A stretch of DNA of 64,000 nt from UBA6522 sp965204155 (GTDB taxonomy: Bacteria > Pseudomonadota > Gammaproteobacteria > Steroidobacterales > Rariloculaceae). Both the position numbers and the translations under genes were made by a program. The stretch covers positions 2,046,001 through 2,110,000 of the forward strand of contig OZ241971.1 of assembly GCA_965204155.1 (NCBI GenBank). Reading direction: 5' to 3'. Every line of letters starts with the position of its first letter. Positions within the stretch are counted from its first letter, which is position 1. This document shows, piece by piece, positions 23,949-32,409 of this stretch. A model generated the notes under the pieces. The model had not been told where the DNA came from, did not search any database, and worked only from the letters and a program-made list of their open reading frames with translations.

Positions 23949-25040
23949 ATGAGCCTGGATGATTTACGCGAACGCCTGTCCGCCGTGGACCGCGAGCTGA
24001 TTTCGCTTGTGGCAAGGCGCCAGGAAATTGTTGCGGAGATAAGCGCCCACAAGCTGCAGACCGGTACCGCGACCCGCGATTACGCGCGGGAGCGGCGGGT
24101 CATCGAGGCCGCCCGGCGTCAGGCCGGCGCGCTGGGGCTCGACACCGACGTGGCGGAGCAGGTCATGCAGGCGCTCATTCGATCATCGCTGACGCACCAG
24201 GAACAGCGGCGCGTGGCGGCGGAAAGCGCCGGCGCCGGCAAGTCCGCGCTGATCGTCGGCGGCTCTGGCAAGATGGGCGGCTGGATGGCCGAATTCCTGG
24301 CTTCCCAGGGTTATCGCGTGCAACTGGCGGATCCCAGGCGGTCGAATCTGCCTTACCCGTGGATCCCGGATTGGGAGGGGTGCGATCTGGAGCATGACAT
24401 CATCGTCGTGGCCGCGCCGATCCAGGTGACCGCGGACATTCTCCACGCACTGGCGGGACGCCGTCCGCGCGGCCTGGTGATCGACGTGGGATCGCTGAAG
24501 ACGCCGCTGAAATCCGGGTTCGAGGCTCTGATCGCCGCGGGCTGCCGGGTCGCCTCGATTCATCCCATGTACGGACCGGACACCAGGCTGCTGTCGGGCC
24601 GTCATGTCATTTTCGTGGATGTGGGTTCGGCGCACGCCCTGGACGAGGCGAAGCGGCTCTTCGAGGCCACGATGGCCGTGCGCGTCGACATGAGCCTGGA
24701 CGATCACGATCGCGCCATCGCCTACGTGCTGGGCCTTTCCCATGCCCTGAACCTGGCCTTCTTCACTGCCCTGGCGGAGAGCGGCGAACTGGTCCCCGCC
24801 CTGCAGGCGCTCTCCAGCACGACGTTCGACGCCCAGTTGCATGTGGCCAGCGGCGTGGCCCGGGACAATCCGAAGCTCTATTTCGAAATCCAGGCCCTCA
24901 ACCGGTTCGGCGGCGCGGCGCTGGAAGCACTTGTGGACGCGGCCGTGCGTATCAGGGACCTGGTGCAAACCAACAATGAAGCCGGATTTGTCTCGCTGAT
25001 GGAGGCAGGAAGGGAGTATCTGGACGTACGTGACGGTTGA
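23949..25040 (+). CDS. tyrA: Bifunctional chorismate mutase/prephenate dehydrogenase (T-protein)
   Basis: 363 residues. N-terminal AroQ-type chorismate mutase (about 1-90) with LRERLSAVDRELISLVARR; C-terminal NAD-dependent prephenate dehydrogenase starting at ALIVGGSGKMGGWMAEFL (about residue 98). VASIHPMYGPDTRLLSG and the Arg/His-containing core match the E. coli T-protein fold, and the length is close to E. coli TyrA (373). It makes 4-hydroxyphenylpyruvate for tyrosine. Start supported by GGAGCG just upstream. Divergent from fghA; no attenuator leader peptide or TyrR box is evident to me in the 150 bp between them. Confidence 0.95.
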   Translation: MSLDDLRERLSAVDRELISLVARRQEIVAEISAHKLQTGTATRDYARERRVIEAARRQAGALGLDTDVAEQVMQALIRSSLTHQEQRRVAAESAGAGKSALIVGGSGKMGGWMAEFLASQGYRVQLADPRRSNLPYPWIPDWEGCDLEHDIIVVAAPIQVTADILHALAGRRPRGLVIDVGSLKTPLKSGFEALIAAGCRVASIHPMYGPDTRLLSGRHVIFVDVGSAHALDEAKRLFEATMAVRVDMSLDDHDRAIAYVLGLSHALNLAFFTALAESGELVPALQALSSTTFDAQLHVASGVARDNPKLYFEIQALNRFGGAALEALVDAAVRIRDLVQTNNEAGFVSLMEAGREYLDVRDG

Positions 25041-25126
25041 AGTGCGTTCGGCATCGTTCGCCGCGGTTCTGTCGCGGTGCGCGAAATGTGAAAGAATGAT
25101 ATCGAATCGAGTTCCCTGCATTTCCA

Positions 25127-25687
25127 ATGGACCGCATCGACTCACAAGGCTATCGTGCCAACGTCGGCATGATTCTCATGGACGGCGACGGACATGTGCT
25201 GATCGGCGGCCGCGCAGGCCGGTCCGGCTGGCAGTTTCCCCAGGGCGGCATCCGGCACAACGAGAGCGCCGAAGAGGCCTTGTACCGGGAGCTCAGGGAG
25301 GAAGTCGGTCTTGAGTGCGCCGATGTCGAGACCCTGGGGCGCACGCGCGACTGGCTGCGCTATCAGCTGCCGAAGCGCTACCGGCGCAGCCAGCAGCCCC
25401 TGTGCATCGGCCAGAAACAGCGGTGGTATCTGCTCAAGCTGCTCTGCGACCCGGACAGCATACGCTGCGATACCACGGTGGAGCCGGAATTCGACCGGTT
25501 CCGCTGGGTTCAGTACTGGGCGCCCGTCGCCAAGGTGATCTACTTCAAGCGCCAGGTGTACGCGCGCGCGCTGACTGAGCTCGGCAAGCTGGCCAGCCCG
25601 CCGCCTCCGCCCCCGCCCCGTTGGTGGCCCCGCCACTGGCGGCCGGCGGCAAATATGGACGCGAACGCGCAATCGCGTCATCATTAG
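25127..25687 (+). CDS. rppH: RNA pyrophosphohydrolase
   Basis: 186-residue Nudix hydrolase that removes 5' pyrophosphate from mRNA and so triggers RNase E decay. Start region MDRIDSQGYRANVGMILMD is family-typical. The Nudix box spans about residues 40-62 (GGIRHNESAEEA then LYRELREEVGL) with the required Glu residues. The downstream KRQVYARALTELG helix is conserved. The tail is unusual: after LASP comes a run of seven prolines and an RWWPRHWRPAANM stretch of roughly 28 residues not found in E. coli RppH. Only 3 bp separate it from erpA. Confidence 0.93.
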   Translation: MDRIDSQGYRANVGMILMDGDGHVLIGGRAGRSGWQFPQGGIRHNESAEEALYRELREEVGLECADVETLGRTRDWLRYQLPKRYRRSQQPLCIGQKQRWYLLKLLCDPDSIRCDTTVEPEFDRFRWVQYWAPVAKVIYFKRQVYARALTELGKLASPPPPPPPRWWPRHWRPAANMDANAQSRHH

Positions 25688-25690
25688 CCC

Positions 25691-26041
25691 ATGGCAAGCG
25701 AGCATCCATTTCCGCCGCCGCTTAACTTTACCGACGCAGCAGCGGTAAAGGTGGGGCAGTTGATCGAGCAGGAGGGAAACTCCGAGCTCAAGCTGCGCGT
25801 GTACATATCCGGGGGCGGGTGCTCGGGATTCCAGTATGGCTTCACTTTCGACGAAGACATCGAGGATGGCGACACCGAGGTCGAGAATTGCGGGGTCAAG
25901 CTGTTGATCGATCCCATGAGCGTGCAATACCTCATGGGCGCGGAAATCGACTACAGGGAAGACCTGTCCGGCGCGCAGTTCATCATCCGCAATCCCAATG
26001 CCTCCACGACCTGCGGCTGCGGGTCATCCTTCTCCGTCTAG
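25691..26041 (+). CDS. erpA: Iron-sulfur cluster insertion protein ErpA
   Basis: 116-residue A-type Fe-S carrier that delivers clusters to apoproteins such as IspG. The three conserved cysteines are in GGGCSGFQYGF (about residue 40) and in the C-terminal TTCGCGSSFSV. FTFDEDIEDGD and LLIDPMSVQYLMGAEIDY match ErpA. Length is typical (114-116). Situated between rppH (3 bp) and ppx (6 bp), so these are likely one transcript. Confidence 0.96.
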   Translation: MASEHPFPPPLNFTDAAAVKVGQLIEQEGNSELKLRVYISGGGCSGFQYGFTFDEDIEDGDTEVENCGVKLLIDPMSVQYLMGAEIDYREDLSGAQFIIRNPNASTTCGCGSSFSV

Positions 26042-26047
26042 CCGCCA

Positions 26048-27664
26048 GTGGCAAGAGCGGGGAACGGGGAATTTCCACAAGTCATCGACCTGCCGACCCC
26101 GGGTGAACCGCCGGCCGTCATGGCCGCGGTGGATCTGGGTTCCAACAGTTTCCACATGGTTGTCGCCCGGCTGAGGCACGGGCAGTTCACGATCATCGAC
26201 CGGATCAGGGAGATGGTGCGGCTGGCGTCGGGGCTTGATTCCGGGGGCAAGCTCAGCGAAGCGGTCTCCGGCCGCGCGCTCGACTGCCTGGGACGGTTCG
26301 GCGAGCGGCTGCAGGAGATGCATGCGAGCCGCGTACGCGTCGTCGGAACCAACACGCTGCGGCGCGCGACACGCGCTCGGGGCTTTCTGAACGCCGCGCA
26401 AGCCGCGCTGGGCCACCCGGTGGAAGTCATTTCCGGTATCGAGGAGGCGCGGCTGATCTACCTGGGCGTCTCCCACCACGTACCCAGCGCCGGGGAGCAG
26501 ATGCTGGTGATGGACATTGGCGGCGGCAGCACCGAACTGATCGTCGGCGAGGGCTACGAACCGAGGTATCTGGAGAGTCTTTTCATGGGGTGCGTCGGGC
26601 TGAGCCGCCGTTACTTCGACGGTGGCGAGGTCAGCCGGGCCCGCTTCAGCAGGGCGCGGCTTGCGGCGCGTCTCGAACTGCAGCCGGTGATCGCCACGTT
26701 TCAGTCCCTGGGCTGGAAGAGTGCGGTGGGCTCTTCGGGAACGATCCGTGCCGCAGAGCGCGCCGCGCGAAGCATGGGGCTGATCGAGGGCGGCCTGACG
26801 GTGGATGCGGTGGAAACCCTCATCGACGAGGTCATCCGTGCGGGTGGAGTCGGGAAAATGGGTCTCCCGGACTTCAACCCGAGGCGAGAGCCGGTGTTCC
26901 CGGGCGGGCTGGCGATACTTCGGGAAGCCATGGCGGGCCTGGGAATCGACGAGTTGCAGGTCAGTGACGGCGCGCTGCGCGAAGGTCTCCTGTACGACAT
27001 GCTCGGACGGATCCGGCGTCACGATGCCAGGGACCAGACCATCGACGGGATGCAACTGCGTTTCAACGTGGATCGATCGCAGTCGCGGCGGGTCGAATCG
27101 TCGGCGCTCAAGCTTCTGAAGCAGGTGGCTGCCGACTGGCGGCTGGCGGACAAGTTCCACAGGCGGGTCATGGTCTGGGCGGCGCGGCTTCACGAAATGG
27201 GTCTGGACATCGCCCACGCCAAGCATCATCGCCATGCCGCCTACCTGATCGCCAATGCCGACCTGCCCGGATTCAATCGGCTGGATCAGCACCTGCTGGC
27301 CATCGTCGTGGGGAACCATCGCCGCAAGCTGGATGGGTTCAGCACCGAGGCGCTTCCCTCGTCCATGCGCAAGGCGGCCCTGAGGCTGACGGTGCTGTTT
27401 CGGCTGGCGGTGCTCCTCAATCGCAGCCGCCGAACCGTGGAATCGCCTCCGATCCTGCTGCGCGCCTCGGGGAAACGGCTGAAGGTCGCGTTCAACCGCG
27501 ACTGGCTGGAGGAAAATCACCTCACCCGGGCGGATCTGGAGCGGGAGCGGGCCTGGCTCAAGGCGGTCGGAGTGAAACTCCGCGTGCGCTATCAGGAAGA
27601 CTCGGAGAGTTCGCGCAGCAGTACGGTCTGTGCGGAAACCGCGGCGTCGCCCGCCTGCGGCTGA
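26048..27664 (+). CDS. ppx: Exopolyphosphatase
   Basis: 538-residue member of the Ppx/GppA family, which removes phosphate from inorganic polyphosphate chains in the cytoplasm. N-terminal actin-like ATPase-fold motifs AAVDLGSNSFHMVVAR (about residue 25) and MDIGGGSTELIVGE (about 157); VGTNTLRRA and SGIEEARLIYLG match Ppx, and a C-terminal HD-like helical domain includes LHEMGLDIAHAKHHRHAAYL. The GTG at 26048 gives a 24-residue lead before the motif, similar to E. coli; an ATG at 26120 is the alternative. It converges on ppk1 with a 73 bp overlap of coding sequence. Confidence 0.93.
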   Translation: MARAGNGEFPQVIDLPTPGEPPAVMAAVDLGSNSFHMVVARLRHGQFTIIDRIREMVRLASGLDSGGKLSEAVSGRALDCLGRFGERLQEMHASRVRVVGTNTLRRATRARGFLNAAQAALGHPVEVISGIEEARLIYLGVSHHVPSAGEQMLVMDIGGGSTELIVGEGYEPRYLESLFMGCVGLSRRYFDGGEVSRARFSRARLAARLELQPVIATFQSLGWKSAVGSSGTIRAAERAARSMGLIEGGLTVDAVETLIDEVIRAGGVGKMGLPDFNPRREPVFPGGLAILREAMAGLGIDELQVSDGALREGLLYDMLGRIRRHDARDQTIDGMQLRFNVDRSQSRRVESSALKLLKQVAADWRLADKFHRRVMVWAARLHEMGLDIAHAKHHRHAAYLIANADLPGFNRLDQHLLAIVVGNHRRKLDGFSTEALPSSMRKAALRLTVLFRLAVLLNRSRRTVESPPILLRASGKRLKVAFNRDWLEENHLTRADLERERAWLKAVGVKLRVRYQEDSESSRSSTVCAETAASPACG

Positions 27665-29670
27665 CACCGGCGATAGGTGCCGTCGGCGCGCATTTCCCAC
27701 GCCTGGGTATTGTCCTCGAGGTTGATCTTGAGGTCGCGAATCAGCCGCTGTTTCAACTTGCCGTCGAGGATCGGGAACATGATCTCGATGCGCCGGTAGA
27801 GATTGCGGTCCATCCAGTCCGCGCTGGAGCAGAAGACTTCTTCGGCGCCGTCGTTGCGGAAGTAGTAGCACCGCGGGTGCTCCAGGAAGCGCCCGACGAT
27901 GGAGCGTACGCGGATGTTCTCGGAAATCTCCGGGATGCCCGGCCGCAGACAGCAGATTCCCCGGACTACAAGGTCGATCGATACACCTTCCATGGATGCC
28001 TTGTACAGGGCGCGAATTACACTCGGTTCCACCAGCGCGTTCACCTTGGCGACAATTCTCGCCTTGCGGCCCGCGGCCGCGTGGCTGGCTTCCCGCCGGA
28101 TCAACTCGATCAGCTTGTCGCGCAGGGTGAACGGGGATTGGTATAGCAGGTTAAGGTTCGAGGTCTTGGTCAGACTGGTGATCTGCATGAAGACCTCGTG
28201 GACGTCCTCGCCCAACTGCTCGTTGGCGGTCAACAGCCCGTAGTCCGAATAAACCCGCGTCGTCTTCGGATGGTAGTTGCCGGTGCCGAGGTGGATGTAG
28301 CGCCGCAGCCGTCCCCCCTCCCTGCGCACCACCAGTACCATCTTGCAGTGCGTCTTGTAGCCCGCAACGCCGTAGACGACATGCGCGCCCGCCTCCTGCA
28401 GGCGATTGGCCAGTTCGATATTGGCCGCCTCGTCGAACCGCGCCCTGAGTTCGATCACCACCATCACTTCCTTGCCGGCCTTGGCCGCCTGTACCAGGCT
28501 GTCCACCAGGGGCGAGTCAGGGCTGGTCCGATACAGCGTCTGCTTGATGGCGAGCACGTCGGGATCGATGGCGGCACGGTAGAGGAAGTCCATGACCGGC
28601 GTGAAGGACTGGTAGGGATGGTGCAGCAGGATATCGCCCTGGGCGATGGTGTCGAATATGTGGGAGGTCTTGATCAGGACCTTGGGGATGCCCGGGGTGA
28701 AGGGGGGATACTTCAATTGCGGCGCGTCGATGAGGTCGTACACCGCCAGCAGGCGCTCGAGGTTGACCGGGCCGTCCACCTGGTACAGATCTTCGCGGCC
28801 CAGCTTGAAGTGTTCCAGCAGGTATTCCGCGAGTTCGTCGGGACAATTGTGCGCCGTCTCAAGCCGTACCGCAGCGCCATACCGACTCTCGAACAACTCG
28901 CCTTCAAGCGCCCTGATCAGGTCGTCGACCTCTTCGTGGTCGAGATAGAAGTCGCTGTTGCGGGTGACCCGAAACTGGAAACAGCCGTCGATGGTCAGCC
29001 CGGCAAAGAGCTTGTCGGCAAAGGTATGAATGATGGACGACAGAAATACGAAGTCCGCCCCGCCGGTGCCGGGCAGGTCCGCGGGCAGCTGAATGACTCG
29101 GGGCAGCGAACGCGGCGCATGAACGATGGCACGATGCCGTTGGCGGCCGAAGGCGTCCTGTCCGTGCAGGCTGACGATAAAGTTGAGGCTCTTGTTGAGA
29201 ATACGCGGGATCGGGCGCGTGGGATCCAGGGTCGTGGGGCTGAGCACCGATACCACTTCGGTGTGAAAGTAGTTCTCAAGCCAACGGCGTTGTTCGCCAC
29301 TCCATTCGTCCCGCCGAATGAACCGGATGCCGGTCCCGGCAAGTTGCGGAATGAGTTCGTCGTTCAGTACCCGGTATTGCTCGGAGACCAGTTGATTCGT
29401 CCTGTCCGCCAGGATCCGCAGGACTTCCGCCGGCGTCATGGATTCGGGGCCGATGGGCGCCGAACTGATCGCCAGGCGCTGCTTGAGGCCCGAGACTCGA
29501 ATCTCGAAAAACTCGTCCAGGTTGGTGGAGGAGATGCAGAGGAACTTGAGCCGTTCCAGCAGCGGGACCGTCTCGTCCCTGGCCTGCTGCAGCACCCGCA
29601 TGTTGAACTCGAGTTGCGACAGCTCTCGATTGACGTAGTAGTCGGGCAGCTTGAGATTGAGTGTGTCCAC
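27592..29670 (-). CDS. ppk1: Polyphosphate kinase 1
   Basis: 692-residue enzyme that makes inorganic polyphosphate from ATP. PPK1 domains in order: N-terminal YYVNRELSQLEFNMRVL (residues 10-26), head, and two phospholipase-D-like catalytic domains. The phosphorylated histidine is expected in YKTHCKMVLVV, and the second-domain text VRGICCLRPGIPEISENI and IVGRFLEHPRCYYF is characteristic. The GTG at 29670 gives the usual length (E. coli 688). Upstream in-frame codons lie within the anmK gene region. Its end overlaps ppx tail-to-tail by 73 bp, so the polyP-making and polyP-degrading genes are physically interlocked. Confidence 0.96.
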   Translation of the reverse strand: MDTLNLKLPDYYVNRELSQLEFNMRVLQQARDETVPLLERLKFLCISSTNLDEFFEIRVSGLKQRLAISSAPIGPESMTPAEVLRILADRTNQLVSEQYRVLNDELIPQLAGTGIRFIRRDEWSGEQRRWLENYFHTEVVSVLSPTTLDPTRPIPRILNKSLNFIVSLHGQDAFGRQRHRAIVHAPRSLPRVIQLPADLPGTGGADFVFLSSIIHTFADKLFAGLTIDGCFQFRVTRNSDFYLDHEEVDDLIRALEGELFESRYGAAVRLETAHNCPDELAEYLLEHFKLGREDLYQVDGPVNLERLLAVYDLIDAPQLKYPPFTPGIPKVLIKTSHIFDTIAQGDILLHHPYQSFTPVMDFLYRAAIDPDVLAIKQTLYRTSPDSPLVDSLVQAAKAGKEVMVVIELRARFDEAANIELANRLQEAGAHVVYGVAGYKTHCKMVLVVRREGGRLRRYIHLGTGNYHPKTTRVYSDYGLLTANEQLGEDVHEVFMQITSLTKTSNLNLLYQSPFTLRDKLIELIRREASHAAAGRKARIVAKVNALVEPSVIRALYKASMEGVSIDLVVRGICCLRPGIPEISENIRVRSIVGRFLEHPRCYYFRNDGAEEVFCSSADWMDRNLYRRIEIMFPILDGKLKQRLIRDLKINLEDNTQAWEMRADGTYRRCQPQAGDAAVSAQTVLLRELSESS

Positions 29671-29681
29671 GGCAGGTGCTT

Positions 29682-30821
29682 CTAGCGGCGGACTCCATAG
29701 TATACGCCTCCCAGTGGTGCGGGCTGCCGCGCACCTGTGACGGAGGGCGCGTTTCCCGGCTCGCCGCGCAACCTCGCGCGCGCCAGCCAGGCGAACAGCA
29801 CCGCCTCCACCCACTCCGGTTCGATTCCGTGAAGGGCGCTGGATTCCACGGGAATACCCTTCAGACGAGCGGCAAGACGTTGCCTCAATGCCCCGTTTCG
29901 GGCGCCGCCGCCGCAGAGTATCAGGCGCTGCGGCCGGCAGCCCACGTTGCCGATCCCGCTTGCGATGGTGGCGGCGGTGAGTTCGGTCAGCGTGGCTTGG
30001 ACATCCGCGTCGCCGGGACGTTGTCCGGAACGGGCCAAAGCTGCCTCAAGCCACTCGAAGTTGAAGTGTTCCAGTCCGGTGGACTTGGGCGGCTGCTGCC
30101 GGAAGTAGGGGTCCGCCAGCAGTTCGTCCAGCAGCCTGCGGTGCACGCGGCCGCTCCGGGACCAATCGCCGTCGTGGTCGTAGGGCTCGCCTGTGCAACG
30201 CTGCGTCCATCGGTCCAGCAACGTATTTCCGGGGCCTGTGTCGAAACCCAGCAGGTCCCGGCCCGGCTCGAGAACGCTGACGTTGGCGATGCCGCCGATG
30301 TTGACGGCTACGCGGCGTTCGCCCGGGGCGGCGAAGGCCCACTGGTGAAAAGCCGGCGCCAGCGGAGCCCCCTGGCCGCCCAGGGCGATGTCCATCTGCC
30401 GCAGGTGCCCCACGGTGGTGATGCTGGTACGGGCGGCCACCGTGCTGGGATCGCCAAGCTGCATGGTAAATGGCTCCGGCCCTTCCGGCCGGTGAAAGAC
30501 GGTATGGCCCGAGTGACCGATGGCCGTCACCCGGTCCGGTTCCAGACCACTGTCGTCCAGCAGGCGTACCACGCAGTCAGCGAAGAAACCGGCAATGGCG
30601 ACATCGAGTCCGCCCAACTCCTCCAGGGAAACCGAAGGGGTCGCCAGCAAGGTTTCGATGCGCCGCCGAAGGGATTCCGGGTAGGGGGTGGTGGACGCGC
30701 GTTGAATCCGTTGGCTATCGGGATTCAGCCAGACCAATGCCGCATCCACGCCGTCCTGGCTGGTTCCCGACATCAGTCCGAGGTACAACTCACCCACGGT
30801 AATGGCTACGGATAGCGTCAA
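29682..30821 (-). CDS. anmK: Anhydro-N-acetylmuramic acid kinase
   Basis: 379-residue sugar kinase that converts anhydroMurNAc, released from the cell wall, to MurNAc-6-phosphate for recycling. Motifs: YLGLMSGTSQDGVDAAL near residue 13, GHSGHTVFHRP, VNIGGIANVSVL with the ATP-binding glycine residues, GFDTGPGNTLLD, and CGGGARNGAL. Start uncertain: TTG at 30821 has AGGGC in front and lies 6 bp after the upstream stop; GTG at 30797 is the alternative. Co-directional with the M23 endopeptidase gene upstream, which cuts peptidoglycan; together they fit wall turnover. Confidence 0.94.
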   Translation of the reverse strand: MTLSVAITVGELYLGLMSGTSQDGVDAALVWLNPDSQRIQRASTTPYPESLRRRIETLLATPSVSLEELGGLDVAIAGFFADCVVRLLDDSGLEPDRVTAIGHSGHTVFHRPEGPEPFTMQLGDPSTVAARTSITTVGHLRQMDIALGGQGAPLAPAFHQWAFAAPGERRVAVNIGGIANVSVLEPGRDLLGFDTGPGNTLLDRWTQRCTGEPYDHDGDWSRSGRVHRRLLDELLADPYFRQQPPKSTGLEHFNFEWLEAALARSGQRPGDADVQATLTELTAATIASGIGNVGCRPQRLILCGGGARNGALRQRLAARLKGIPVESSALHGIEPEWVEAVLFAWLARARLRGEPGNAPSVTGARQPAPLGGVYYGVRR

Positions 30822-30827
30822 CAGGCC

Positions 30828-32201
30828 CTAGTACGTCGCGGTCGCTCTGAATTGGGTCGGACGGTGCAGGTCGAGCTCGAGCCACAGGGGTGCGGCGATG
30901 GATTGGAACGCTGCCAGGTCGGCGTCCGCCAGGTATACGGGTTCGGACGATGCGAGGGCGGCGGTTTGCGGGTCGCGATGTACGCCGTCGACCTGATACT
31001 CGTAGTGCAGGTGAGGTCCGGTCGCCAGCCCGGTCATGCCCACGTAGCCGATTGTCTGGCCCTGCCGGACGCGGCTGCCGACACGGATGTCGCCGAACCG
31101 GGACAGGTGCGCGTAGAGCGTGGTGATCTTGCCGCCGTGCTCGACGACCACGGTATTGCCGAAACCGTTGCGCGCGCCGCGGAAACTGACGGTGCCGTCT
31201 CCCGCTGCGCGGACGGGCGTTCCCGAGGGAGCGGCGTAGTCGACGCCCCGATGCGCACGGATGGTGTTGAGTACGGGATGGCGCCGGGCAAGGTCGAACG
31301 TCGAGCTGATGCGCGTGAAGTCCACCGGCGCGCGGATGAATGCCTTTCGTACGCTTCGGCCTTCCGGGGTGAAGTAATCGACAGCGCCGCCTTCATCCGT
31401 GTACCGGGCTGCACGGTAGGGCGTTCCCCTGTTGATGAACTCGGCAGCAAGAATATCGCCGTCCTTCAGTTTCTCCCCCTCGCTCCAGATTTCCTCGTAG
31501 ATCACGGTGAATTCGTCGCCGGCGCGCACATCCTTGAGAAAGTCGATATCCCACTGGAAGATTTCGGCCATCTCCATGATGAGAGGGTCGCCGATTCCGG
31601 CGTCCTGAGCTGCGGCGAACAACGATCGCTCGATGACCCCGTGGGCGCCTGCGGCGCGGACCTCCAGCGGCCGCTCGATCAGCGCCGCGCTGAAGTTGTC
31701 TGAAGTTCGTACGATGCGCAGCGCCCTGAAGTCGTCGATCTCACGCTCCAGCGACTGCACCCGCCCTGTGTCATGGGTGATGACAATCTCGTTGCCGGGG
31801 TTCAGCATCCGCAGGTAGTAGCCGGCATCGGGCAACTCGACCATCTCGCTGAGATCGCGGAGACTCAGGTCGTGCCGGCGAAACATCTCCCCCAGGGAGT
31901 CTCCCCGGCCGACGATCATTCGAACGCTGTCGCCGGACAGTTCGCGGTCCGGAATGCGTGGCTCGAAGCCGGTTGGAGAGGTGTTGGCGATCACCACCGG
32001 GTCGGCAGCCCGCGACAGGTCTTCGATCTCCGGAACCGCCGCCGTTTCGCTACCGGTGCTGACGAGAATCAGAACCATCGCGGCGATCAGCGGTGTCGAA
32101 ATTCCGGCGGCAAACCACGGCCAGCGGGGCAGGGGACTGGCCGCCGCCGCTGGAGGGGCGTCCTTGTAATCGTGGCGAATTCCGCTTGGAAACGACCCCA
32201 C
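30828..32201 (-). CDS. M23 peptidoglycan endopeptidase (MepM/OapA type)
   Basis: 457-residue envelope protease. N-terminal cytoplasmic tail then a membrane anchor (about 29-46, STPLIAAMVLILVS), an OapA/LysM-like region including VGRGDSLGEMFRRHDLSL, and a C-terminal M23 LytM domain with zinc ligands in HRGVDYAAPSGTPV and TGPHLHYEYQ. Such enzymes cut the D-Ala-mDAP crosslink to allow wall growth. GTG at 32201 is preceded by GGAGGG, and a good promoter lies at 32229-32257. anmK follows 6 bp downstream. Divergent from tyrS, the same arrangement seen for yebA-like genes in many gammaproteobacteria. Confidence 0.92.
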   Translation of the reverse strand: MGSFPSGIRHDYKDAPPAAAASPLPRWPWFAAGISTPLIAAMVLILVSTGSETAAVPEIEDLSRAADPVVIANTSPTGFEPRIPDRELSGDSVRMIVGRGDSLGEMFRRHDLSLRDLSEMVELPDAGYYLRMLNPGNEIVITHDTGRVQSLEREIDDFRALRIVRTSDNFSAALIERPLEVRAAGAHGVIERSLFAAAQDAGIGDPLIMEMAEIFQWDIDFLKDVRAGDEFTVIYEEIWSEGEKLKDGDILAAEFINRGTPYRAARYTDEGGAVDYFTPEGRSVRKAFIRAPVDFTRISSTFDLARRHPVLNTIRAHRGVDYAAPSGTPVRAAGDGTVSFRGARNGFGNTVVVEHGGKITTLYAHLSRFGDIRVGSRVRQGQTIGYVGMTGLATGPHLHYEYQVDGVHRDPQTAALASSEPVYLADADLAAFQSIAAPLWLELDLHRPTQFRATATY

Positions 32202-32228
32202 GGGACACCCTCCAAGAAAGGACCGACT

Positions 32229-32257
32229 ACTCTAACCGGATGTTACTCTGTCGTCAA
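32229..32257 (-). promoter_or_regulatory. Sigma-70 promoter for the M23 peptidase/anmK unit
   Basis: On the minus strand TTGACG (32257-32252), a 17 bp spacer and TAGAGT (32234-32229), about 28 bp before the GTG start. Good -35 and spacing, moderate -10. Confidence 0.55.
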
Positions 32258-32306
32258 AACACGGGCGAAGCCGTTTTTTTCGATATTAGTTCAGGATCGA
32301 TCGGGC

Positions 32307-32312
32307 TATACT
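32307..32312 (+). promoter_or_regulatory. Candidate -10 box for tyrS
   Basis: TATACT about 98 bp before the tyrS ATG, in the divergent region shared with the M23 gene. No convincing -35 at 16-18 bp. I looked for a T-box or attenuator and saw none. Confidence 0.3.
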
Positions 32313-32409
32313 CGCCGCGATTCACATCCCGGCGGGTTATTGCAGCAGCTCGGAGATAACGGCGCGCGGCAGGATTCGCCTTCGGAACCGCAGGCCCGAA
32401 CACAGCCCC

